From JAEZHK01 sp040768845 (GTDB taxonomy: Bacteria > Bacillota > Clostridia > Christensenellales > Aristaeellaceae): a DNA stretch of 64,000 bases. The stretch covers positions 124,001-188,000 of the forward strand of contig JAXGME010000006.1 in assembly GCA_040768845.1 (NCBI GenBank). Reading direction: 5' to 3'. The notes beneath the pieces were generated by a model. It searched no databases and was not told where the DNA came from. It was given only the letters and a program-made list of their open reading frames with translations. The position numbers were made by a program, and so were the translations under genes. Below are positions 33,102 to 39,903 of this stretch, piece after piece. Every line of letters begins with the position of its first letter. Positions within the stretch are counted from its first letter, which is position 1.

Positions 33102-33611
33102 TTAGTTATCCTCCGGGCTGTTTTCACCGGGGACATACGGGATGAAGCCCTTGTCAAAGGCCAACTTTTGAATATGAAGGGGCATATCCCGGATATCGAC
33201 AATGAAACCGTCCACGTTGAGCATCCACACCGCGGGGTTGTCTTGCGCGTTTTCTTTGAGCAGCCATTCGGTGTTGAGATACGAGATGTTAAACATCCGT
33301 CTGATTCCGGAGGCTTTGTTTGCGGCGGTGGCAGCGGAGAGGTCAAACTCCTCGGCGATCTCCCGCGCGGACATGTAGTAAGGGTTTTCTTTGTCAAAGA
33401 TGAAATTGTTTGCGGCGATGGCGTACACGATGCCGGCGGCCCAGGTTTCCTCGCGGCCCGAAAGGAGCGGAGAGGGGCGCTTGCGGCAGAGCTTTTCCAA
33501 GAGGCGCAGGCACAGCGCCTTGTATTCGTCATTCAAGTGGTCGTCACAGAACGCCGAGATCAGGGGCGCGACGGCGTCGTACTTATCCCGCAGGGCCAAT
33601 GGAACTGCCAT
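33102..33611 (-). CDS. DUF6398-like protein, leftward gene of IS unit B
   Basis: A 169-residue cytoplasmic protein resembling the DUF6398 family as I recall it. N-terminal PLALRDKYDAVAPLISAFCDDHLNDEYKAL is followed by a helical region with WAAGIVYAIAANNFIFD. A likely helix-turn-helix (MSAREIAEEFDLSAATAANKASGIRRMF, about residues 88-115) suggests nucleic-acid binding. AAGGAG precedes ATG 33611 at seven bases. It is divergent from the transposase, and its promoter region is the same short gap. Role unknown; a passenger or host gene caught between IS copies. Confidence 0.65.
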   Translation of the reverse strand: MAVPLALRDKYDAVAPLISAFCDDHLNDEYKALCLRLLEKLCRKRPSPLLSGREETWAAGIVYAIAANNFIFDKENPYYMSAREIAEEFDLSAATAANKASGIRRMFNISYLNTEWLLKENAQDNPAVWMLNVDGFIVDIRDMPLHIQKLAFDKGFIPYVPGENSPEDN

Positions 33612-33687
33612 GGGAATACTCCTTTGGAAATGGATATATATGTAGTATAATAGGGATAGAAGCATAACGCAAGCGAGATGAGAAGCA

Positions 33688-35418
33688 ATGCGGGCGCATC
33701 CGTACATCGAGGGGCGGGCACCGGAGCAGGCGACGTATCTGCCGGAGTGCCTGGACGAGCTTATATCGCCGGAGAACCCGATCCGGTTCATCCGGCTGTT
33801 CGTATTGCAGCTGAATTTGGAAGAGATGGGCTTTGTGCGGTCGAAGCCGAAGGGGACGGGGCGGCCGGGGTACGACCCGGCGATCCTCCTGATGCTGTAC
33901 ATCTACGGGCACATGAACCGGATCCGCTCGTCGAGGCGGCTGGAGCGGGAGTGCGTGCGGAACCTGGAGCTGTGGTGGCTTTTAGGGAAACTTACGCCCG
34001 ACCACAACACGATCGCGGACTTCCGGAAGGACAACAAAAAGGCGCTGAAGGATCTTTTGCGGGCGTTCGTGCGGCTGTGCGTGGAGATGGGGCTGACGCG
34101 GGGCGCGCGGGTGTGCGTGGACGGGACGCCGATTCAGGCGGTGAACAGTCTGAAGCAGGCGACGAGCGTGGAGCTGAGCCGGAAGAAGCTGGAATACGCC
34201 AAAGAGCAGCTTCGGCTGGTGGATGCGTACCTTGCCGAGCTGGACGAGGCGGACGCGATTGACCAGGGCCGGCTGGACAAGGCGTTCGCGCTGGACATCG
34301 ACCCGAAGCACCTGCCGGATCCCGCGGAGATCCGGGCGCGGATCAAAAAGCACGAGGACGCGCTGAAAGAGATGGAAAAGACGGGCGAGACGCAGCTTCT
34401 GTACACCGATCCGGACGCGCGGGTGATGTTGACCAAGGACGGCGGGAAGCGGGCGTGCTACAACATTCAGGCGGCGACGGACGCGGACAGCCACCTGATC
34501 CTGGGGTTTGACGTGACGAACGACCGAAACGACATGAACAAGCTGTGCTCCACGGCGGAGATCGCCATGGAGAACACGGGAGCCGAATCGGTGGAGGCGG
34601 TCGCGGACAAGGGCTACTCCAGCGCGAGGGACGTGGAAGCCTGCCTTCTGAACGGCATCGCGCCGCAGGTGGGGATGGTGTACGACCGGGAGGCGCGGGT
34701 TTTGAACCTTGAATACCGGCCCCAGGAAATATCCGAAGCCAAAAGAGCCAGCCGAAATCCTTCGGATATCCGGGACTGCCTGCACGCCGGCGTGCTTCCC
34801 GCGTGCTATGAGGGCACGGATATTTCGATAGAGCTTCAGTACGAGAGCGTCGTAAGCTGCTTTATCCGACACGCGGACGGAACCGTCACCTGCCCGATGG
34901 GAAGGGTGATGAACTTTCAGGGCGAGAAGAAGAACGGCACGGTCTACGGCACGAAATCCGCCTGCCGAACCTGCCCAAATCGCTGCACGGACGGAAGGAC
35001 GTTCAAGACGGTGAAGTTCGGGCCGGACACGAAGTACGTGCCGGTCAGGATGTACGGGAGCCCGCGGTATAAACTTCAGGAAATCCCCGATGTTTCCCAG
35101 CCGGATCACAACCACGTATTCGGACATGTGAGGCGCGCCCCGGCGCGGGTGATGGTGTTCGTGAAGCGGAACGTAGAGAAGCTCAAGGAGCGGTTCCGCG
35201 TATCGGAGCATCCCTTCGGAACGATCAAGTTCTATGACGGCGCGCACTACTTTCTGTGCAGGGGAAAGGAAAAAGTGGCAGCCGAAACATCGCTGATGTT
35301 CACATCCTATGACATCCGCCGGGCGATCACGCTGGCCGGCGGGGTGCAGAAGCTGATCCACCGGATGATGGAAGCAATCCGCAGAAGAAAGAGCCAGGGG
35401 ATACCCATGCCAATTTGA
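33688..35418 (+). CDS. IS1182 family transposase, intact
   Basis: The 576-residue DDE transposase has an N-terminal DUF772-type domain (LDELISPENPIRFIRLFV to RECVRNLELWWLLGKLTPDHNTIADFRKDN). A middle segment contains the first catalytic Asp candidate (VCVDGTPIQAVNS). The C-terminal DDE_Tnp_1-like domain has ADKGYSSARDVEACL, a cysteine group (CRTCPNRC) and a late Glu region (VEKLKERFRVSEHPFGTIKF). A TATAAT lies 37 bases before the ATG, at the same distance as in unit A. It is full length and open, so probably functional. Confidence 0.93.
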   Translation: MRAHPYIEGRAPEQATYLPECLDELISPENPIRFIRLFVLQLNLEEMGFVRSKPKGTGRPGYDPAILLMLYIYGHMNRIRSSRRLERECVRNLELWWLLGKLTPDHNTIADFRKDNKKALKDLLRAFVRLCVEMGLTRGARVCVDGTPIQAVNSLKQATSVELSRKKLEYAKEQLRLVDAYLAELDEADAIDQGRLDKAFALDIDPKHLPDPAEIRARIKKHEDALKEMEKTGETQLLYTDPDARVMLTKDGGKRACYNIQAATDADSHLILGFDVTNDRNDMNKLCSTAEIAMENTGAESVEAVADKGYSSARDVEACLLNGIAPQVGMVYDREARVLNLEYRPQEISEAKRASRNPSDIRDCLHAGVLPACYEGTDISIELQYESVVSCFIRHADGTVTCPMGRVMNFQGEKKNGTVYGTKSACRTCPNRCTDGRTFKTVKFGPDTKYVPVRMYGSPRYKLQEIPDVSQPDHNHVFGHVRRAPARVMVFVKRNVEKLKERFRVSEHPFGTIKFYDGAHYFLCRGKEKVAAETSLMFTSYDIRRAITLAGGVQKLIHRMMEAIRRRKSQGIPMPI

Positions 35419-35452
35419 CGGAGACGGACGGGGTAAATACGCAAATATCGGC

Positions 35453-35530
35453 AAAAACAGGCTGATTTCAGGCAGAATCAGCCTGTTTTTGAATTGAGCA
35501 AAGAAAAATCCGTCTCTTTCGAGACGGATT
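35453..35530. repeat. Right-end double hairpin of IS unit B
   Basis: Same pair of inverted repeats as at 32976-33053: a 15-bp terminator hairpin at 35453-35490 and a 10-bp CCGTCTC/GAGACGG hairpin at 35507-35530, five bases from the element end. Confidence 0.9.
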
Positions 35531-35531
35531 G

Positions 35532-35560
35532 TGGTGCGGTCGACGGGACTTGAACCTGCG
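35532..35560 (-). pseudogene. 3' remnant of a tRNA gene (tRNA-Leu-like)
   Basis: On the minus strand the segment reads a T-loop GGTTCAAGTCCC, then CGACCGC and ACCA, the exact layout of a tRNA 3' end (T-arm, seven-base acceptor strand, discriminator, CCA). The acceptor complement GCGGTCG suggests tRNA-Leu. The T-stem's 5' strand is imperfect, and no variable arm, anticodon arm or D-arm follows, so it is not functional. The CCA overlaps the IS right end. Confidence 0.75.
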
Positions 35561-35667
35561 CGTCGCGCCCCTCGCGCGGCGCGGGGATTGGAATAATCGG
35601 GGCATTGCGGAGGGTTTGCGCGACGAACGTCGCGCCCCTCGCGGGGCGCGGTCTGTCCGCCGCTCCG
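35561..35667. repeat. GC-rich hairpin repeats downstream of valS
   Basis: Two direct copies of CGTCGCGCCCCTCGCG occur, near 35563 and 35629, each able to fold on itself or with the other, and a GCGCGAC/GTCGCGC hairpin lies between. No gene is seen. One of these structures probably ends valS on the minus strand, although no T-run is present. Confidence 0.5.
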
Positions 35668-38331
35668 TTAACGGAGCGCTTCGATCTCCTGAATGCGCGC
35701 GGCGAGGGTTTCCAGCGTCTTTTTAGAGGTTTCCAGCTTTGTCCGCTCATTTTCGACCAGTTGGGCGGGCGCCTTGGCGAGGAAGCCCTCATTTTTCAGC
35801 ATCGCCTCGCCGCGGGCGATGTCGCGGGCGGTGGCGTCGCGGTCCTTGCCAAGCCGCGCCAATTCCTTGTCGATGTCCACCAGATCGCCCAGCGGCATGA
35901 ACAGCTGTCCGGCGTCGGTCACAGCGGAGGCGGACTTATCCGGGTTCGGATCGGCGTCGCCGATCATCTCCAGCTGGCTGACGGAGGCCAGACGCCGGAA
36001 GTAGGTTTCGGAAGCGGCGATGGCGCGCCCCCAGTCGATCGCGCCCTCTCTGGGGCGGACGATGAGCCGCGCCTTTCGGCCGGCGGCCACGTTCATCTCG
36101 GCGCGGAGGTTGCGCACGGCGCGGATGATGTCCATCACGCCCTCCATGCGGGCCTCGTCCTCGGGGAAGTCATGGGCGGCGTCGGCCTCCGGCCAGCTGG
36201 ACACCATGATGGAGCCATCCGCGCCCGGCAGGTGGTGGTACACCTCATCGGTGATGAAGGGCATAAACGGATGCAGGAGCTTCAGAAGCCCGATCAGCAC
36301 GTGGTAGAGCACCGCGCGGGCCACCGGCGCGCCCGCCGCATCCGACAGGCGGGGCTTGGCCATTTCGATGTACCAGTCGCAGAATTCGCTCCACGCGAAG
36401 TCGTAGATCTTCTGCGCCGAAAGGCCCAGGTCGTAGGTTTCGAGCCCGGCGGTCACGCCGCGGATGGCCTGGTGGTACTTGGTCAGAATCCAGCGGTCCG
36501 GCGCCTCGAGAAGCGCGGGGTCGATTGCGGCCAGGGGCGCGGGCGCCTCGCCCGCGAGGTTCATCAGCACGAAGCGGGCGGCGTTCCACACCTTGTTGGC
36601 GAAGTTGCGGAAGGCCTCGAACTTTTCGCCGGACACGCGCACGTCGCCGCCGGGGGCCACGCCCATGGCCAGCGAGAAGCGCAGCGCGTCGCAGCCGTAC
36701 TGATCGATCACCTCCAGGGGATCGATGCCGTTGCCCAGGGACTTGGACATCTTGCGGCCCTGGGCGTCCCGCACCAGGCCGTGGAGCGCCACGGTGTCAA
36801 AGGGGAGGCTTCCCATCTGCTCGAGGCCGGAGAAGATCATCCGGGCATCCCAGAAGAAGATGATGTCGTACCCCGACAGCATGACGCTGGTGGGATAGAA
36901 GTATTTGAGGTCCTCGGTTTCCTCCGGCCAGCCCAGCGTGGAAAATGGCCACAGTGCCGAGGAAAACCAGGTATCCAGCACGTCCTCGTCCTGATGGAGG
37001 CGCGCCCCGCCGCACTTGGGGCACTTGTCCGGCGCGGTGCGGGCGACGGTCATCTCGCCGCAGTCGTCGCAGTAGTAGGCGGGGATGCGGTGGCCCCACC
37101 ACAGCTGGCGGGAGATGCACCAGTCCCGGATGTTCTCCATCCAGTTGAGGTAGATCTTGGTGAACCGCTCCGGCACAAACTTGAGCTCGCCGGTCTGCGC
37201 CACCCGGACGGCGGGCTCGGCCAGCGGCTTCATCTTCACAAACCACTGGGTGGACACCAGCGGCTCCACCGTGTCGTGGCAGCGGTAGCAGGCGCCCACG
37301 TTGTGGGTGAGCGGCTCGGTTTTAACCAGCAGACCTTCGGCCTCCAGCGCCTCCAGCACCGCCTTGCGGCACTGCTGCCGGGTCATGCCCTGAAAGCGGC
37401 CGGCGGCCTCGTTCATGGTGCCGTCGTCGTTGAGCACGCGCAGGACGGGCAGGTCGTGCCGCCGGGCCACCTCAAAGTCATTGGGGTCGTGGGCGGGGGT
37501 CATCTTGACCGCGCCGGTGCCGAAGGCGGGGTCCACGTATTCGTCCGCCACCACGGGCAGACTGCGCCCCACCAGCGGAAGGACCACGTTTTTGCCCACC
37601 AGATCGGTGTAGCGCTCGTCGCCGGGGTTCACGGCCACGCCGGTGTCGCCCAGCATGGTCTCCGGCCGGGTGGTGGCCACCACCACGCCGTAGCCCCCGT
37701 CCTCGCCGGGGTAGCGGATGTGCCACAGGCTGGCGTTCACCTCGCCGTACTCCACCTCGGCGTCAGAAAGCGCCGTCTTGCACACCGGGCACCAGTTGAT
37801 GATGCGGTCGCCCCGGTAGATGAGGCCCTTTTCGTAGAGGCGCACGAACACCTCCACCACCGCGCGGTTGAGCCCCTCGTCCATGGTGAAGCGCTCGCGG
37901 CTCCAATCGCAGCTGGCGCCCAGGCGGCGCTGCTGGCGGGTAATGCGCCCGCCGTACTCGCTTTTCCACTGCCACGCGCGGCGCAAAAACTCCTCGCGGC
38001 CCAGATCCTGTTTGGTCAGTCCCTCTTTTTTGAGGGCGTCCACAATCTTGACCTCGGTGGCGATGGAGGCGTGGTCGGTGCCCGGCAGCCACAGCGTGGG
38101 ATCGCCCTTCATGCGATGGTAGCGGGTCAGCGCGTCCTGGGGCAACGTATCCAGCGCGTGGCCCATGTGCAGCTGCCCGGTGATGTTGGGCGGCGGCATC
38201 ATGATGACGAAGGGCTTCTTGCCCGGCACGCGCCTGGCGGTGAAGTAGCCGCTCTCCTCCCACTCCTTGTAGAGCCGCTGCTCCACCTCCTGCGGCGAGA
38301 ACACCTTGTCCATTTCAAACTGCTTTTCCAC
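35668..38331 (-). CDS. valS: Valyl-tRNA synthetase
   Basis: Charges tRNA-Val and edits mischarged Thr. The 887-residue class I synthetase has the HIGH-type motif PPPNITGQLHMGHAL near residue 45, an editing domain (TTRPETMLGDTGVAV, DPNDFEVARRH), a Zn-like CxxC segment (CDDCGE, CPKCGG), the KMSKS loop (GRKMSKSLGNG) and a C-terminal coiled-coil. The start is GTG 38331 because GGAG lies seven bases upstream; the nearest in-frame ATG is eight codons later. A T-box leader precedes it. Confidence 0.97.
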   Translation of the reverse strand: MEKQFEMDKVFSPQEVEQRLYKEWEESGYFTARRVPGKKPFVIMMPPPNITGQLHMGHALDTLPQDALTRYHRMKGDPTLWLPGTDHASIATEVKIVDALKKEGLTKQDLGREEFLRRAWQWKSEYGGRITRQQRRLGASCDWSRERFTMDEGLNRAVVEVFVRLYEKGLIYRGDRIINWCPVCKTALSDAEVEYGEVNASLWHIRYPGEDGGYGVVVATTRPETMLGDTGVAVNPGDERYTDLVGKNVVLPLVGRSLPVVADEYVDPAFGTGAVKMTPAHDPNDFEVARRHDLPVLRVLNDDGTMNEAAGRFQGMTRQQCRKAVLEALEAEGLLVKTEPLTHNVGACYRCHDTVEPLVSTQWFVKMKPLAEPAVRVAQTGELKFVPERFTKIYLNWMENIRDWCISRQLWWGHRIPAYYCDDCGEMTVARTAPDKCPKCGGARLHQDEDVLDTWFSSALWPFSTLGWPEETEDLKYFYPTSVMLSGYDIIFFWDARMIFSGLEQMGSLPFDTVALHGLVRDAQGRKMSKSLGNGIDPLEVIDQYGCDALRFSLAMGVAPGGDVRVSGEKFEAFRNFANKVWNAARFVLMNLAGEAPAPLAAIDPALLEAPDRWILTKYHQAIRGVTAGLETYDLGLSAQKIYDFAWSEFCDWYIEMAKPRLSDAAGAPVARAVLYHVLIGLLKLLHPFMPFITDEVYHHLPGADGSIMVSSWPEADAAHDFPEDEARMEGVMDIIRAVRNLRAEMNVAAGRKARLIVRPREGAIDWGRAIAASETYFRRLASVSQLEMIGDADPNPDKSASAVTDAGQLFMPLGDLVDIDKELARLGKDRDATARDIARGEAMLKNEGFLAKAPAQLVENERTKLETSKKTLETLAARIQEIEALR

Positions 38332-38344
38332 GCTGACGCTCCTT

Positions 38345-38584
38345 TCCAAATGAAAAGAGCGATGCCCGATAAAGGGCGAATCGCTCCGCGGTACCACCTT
38401 TTTTGCGGCCGAGGCCGCCTCCTGGCGCTGTAAGGGGCGCACCCCTGCGGGCTGACTGTCACCCGGCAGCCTCCGAAGCGACCTTCGCGCGAACCCTTCC
38501 CGAGGCGGTCTTGCAGCCGGCGGGCCGCCCTCTCTTGCGGGGGATTTCGCCTACTCCTCTTCGTCATCGGCGGTATGGGGATAT
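38345..38584 (-). ncRNA. T-box leader of valS
   Basis: The leader carries the invariant T-box bulge sequence AGGTGGTACCGCG (minus strand, about 38399-38387). It is followed by a terminator hairpin GAGCGAT...ATCGCTC with TTTT (38386-38353), which the T-box segment can disrupt. Upstream features fitting Stem I are GAGGAGTA near the 5' end, an AGAGAGG stretch, and GGGTGACAG near its 3' side. A GTC Val triplet in GAAGGTCGC is the specifier candidate. Uncharged tRNA-Val would favour read-through into valS. Confidence 0.9.
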
Positions 38585-38590
38585 ACGGCC

Positions 38591-38619
38591 ATTATAATCG
38601 GCAATTTCCGCGCCGTCAA
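38591..38619 (-). promoter_or_regulatory. Promoter of the valS T-box leader
   Basis: On the minus strand TTGACG (38619-38614) and TATAAT (38596-38591) are 17 bases apart, placing the transcript start near 38584. Confidence 0.85.
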
Positions 38620-38635
38620 TCGCGGTGCATCAATT

Positions 38636-39163
38636 TTAACCTTGCTTCTGCCGCCGCGTCAGCGCGCCGTGGGCGTACACAAAAAGCGCCGCCACCGAGA
38701 GCGCCACCGCCGCGTAGAGCAGCACCCGACCGGCCACCGTCATCCATCCGTCGGGATGCCAGGGAAAGATAAACGTCAGCGCCAGGATGAAAAGAACCGT
38801 CGCCGCCTTGCCCAGGTTGTTGGCCGACACCACCACGCTCTTTCGCAAAAGCCACATGCTGCCGGTCATCATCAGAAGCTCCTTGACCGCCACCACGATC
38901 ATCACCCACCAGGGGACAAGGCCGCTCCGCGCAAAGCAGAGCAGCACCGAAAGCAGCAAAAGCTTATCCGCCAGCGGGTCAAACAGCTTGCCGAAGGAGG
39001 TGATCTGGTTCCACTTGCGGGCGAGGTATCCGTCCAGACAGTCGGTGAGGCTGGCCAACAAAAAGATGAGCAGCGACGCCGCGGGGGCGATGCGCTCGTA
39101 GGTCAGGACGAACACCGGAATCAGCGCGATGCGCAGCGCGGTGAGAAGGTTTGGCAGATTCAT
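38636..39163 (-). CDS. CDP-alcohol phosphatidyltransferase (PgsA paralogue)
   Basis: A 175-residue membrane enzyme with about five helices and the signature DCLDGYLARKWNQITSFGKLFDPLADK, matching DG-x2-AR-x8-G-x3-D-x3-D. It likely joins glycerol 3-phosphate or another alcohol to CDP-diacylglycerol. A second, more canonical PgsA is encoded at 46224 in the rimO-cinA cluster; this copy differs in its middle (VKELLMMTGSMWLLRK in place of AREFVISGIRL). It may therefore have another acceptor, such as in cardiolipin, phosphatidylinositol or serine lipid synthesis. It is a single gene with its own promoter. Confidence 0.88.
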   Translation of the reverse strand: MNLPNLLTALRIALIPVFVLTYERIAPAASLLIFLLASLTDCLDGYLARKWNQITSFGKLFDPLADKLLLLSVLLCFARSGLVPWWVMIVVAVKELLMMTGSMWLLRKSVVVSANNLGKAATVLFILALTFIFPWHPDGWMTVAGRVLLYAAVALSVAALFVYAHGALTRRQKQG

Positions 39164-39196
39164 GCGTTCGCTCCCTTTGGTAACGATCCGTTAAAA

Positions 39197-39225
39197 ATGA
39201 TAGCAGGACTTGGGCGGAATGTCAA
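39197..39225 (-). promoter_or_regulatory. Promoter of the CDP-alcohol phosphatidyltransferase gene
   Basis: On the minus strand TTGACA (39225-39220) and TATCAT (39202-39197) with a 17-base spacer, just past the cobO stop. Confidence 0.75.
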
Positions 39226-39230
39226 CGCCG

Positions 39231-39761
39231 TCAATACTCGATGCCCTTGCGCGCCGGGATCCCCGCCGCGTACGGGTGGCGCAGCATGCGCATTTCGGTA
39301 ACGTAGTCGGCAAGGGCAATCAGCCGCTCGCTCGCACCGCGCCCGGTAATCACCAGCTCCGTGCCCCGGTACTTGTGGCCGATCAGGTACAAAAGCTGAT
39401 CCTCGCCGATGGCGCCCGCGCCCACCGCGCCCAGCGCCTCGTCCAGGACCACCAGATCCACGTCCTTGTCACAGGCGGCGTCGCAGGCCTCGTCAAAGAG
39501 CGTCTGCTGCGCCTCGGCCCAGGTTTCCTTCTCCGCGGGCGTCATGTCCCAGGTGAACTTGCGCACGTCGCAGTCCGCCCGGCGCAGGATGCCCGGCGCG
39601 AGCTTTGCCAGCGAGGCCATTTCGCCCGTGGGCTGGTTTTTCATAAACTGAAAGATGCGCACCTGAAGCCCCGCGCCCAGCGCGCGCAGCGCCAGGCCCA
39701 TGGCGGCCGTGGTCTTGCCCTTGCCCTCGCCGGTGTAGATGTGCGTCAGCCCTCTGGTCAT
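39231..39761 (-). CDS. cobO: Cob(I)yrinic acid a,c-diamide adenosyltransferase (CobO/CobA/BtuR)
   Basis: Transfers the adenosyl group from ATP to the cobalt of corrinoids. The 176-residue product has the P-loop GEGKGKTTAAMGLALRALG near residues 11-29, then RIFQFMK, FTWDMTPAEKETWAEAQ and LVVLDEALGAVGAG, all typical of BtuR/CobO. GGAGG lies eight bases before ATG 39761; an upstream GTG is in frame. It lies apart from cobQ-cbiB but serves the same pathway. Confidence 0.94.
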   Translation of the reverse strand: MTRGLTHIYTGEGKGKTTAAMGLALRALGAGLQVRIFQFMKNQPTGEMASLAKLAPGILRRADCDVRKFTWDMTPAEKETWAEAQQTLFDEACDAACDKDVDLVVLDEALGAVGAGAIGEDQLLYLIGHKYRGTELVITGRGASERLIALADYVTEMRMLRHPYAAGIPARKGIEY

Positions 39762-39828
39762 CGCCCTCACCTCCGCTCCATTATACCGAAGCCTGAAAAA
39801 GCGCGTCCACGTTTCCCGAAAATTTAAC

Positions 39829-39858
39829 TTGATCAGAGGCGGGCGTCCGGCCTATAAT
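39829..39858 (+). promoter_or_regulatory. Promoter of the helD-like gene
   Basis: TTGATC at 39829-39834 and TATAAT at 39853-39858 are 18 bases apart. On the opposite strand TATAAT (39785-39780) may serve cobO, so the two genes diverge from one short region. Confidence 0.7.
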
Positions 39859-39903
39859 CAAGTTTCCATCGGTTTTATCCATACGGGACGGGAGGCGGCC
39901 GGC

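Larger units (their letters stand above)
33059..35535 (+). mobile_element. IS1182-type unit B (intact transposase)
   Basis: Begins immediately after unit A with CAGACCGTCTCGAAACGGG and ends ...GAGACGGATTGTGGT. The left end and the reverse complement of the right end share CCGTCTCGAAA and a nearby GATTTT, an imperfect terminal inverted repeat. Contains a leftward DUF6398-like gene and a rightward intact transposase gene. A tRNA 3' remnant starts at its right edge. Confidence 0.7.

Noticed and set aside
31841..33532. 563-codon leftward open frame through IS copy A
   Set aside because: It combines the antisense of the transposase remnant with a shifted frame of the DUF6398-like gene; no coherent domain.
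35561..35667. Possible CRISPR-like repeat pair
   Set aside because: Only two copies, self-complementary, no regular spacer and no cas gene.
35605..38433. 942-codon open frame antisense to valS
   Set aside because: Covers valS exactly and has no recognisable motif or ribosome site.
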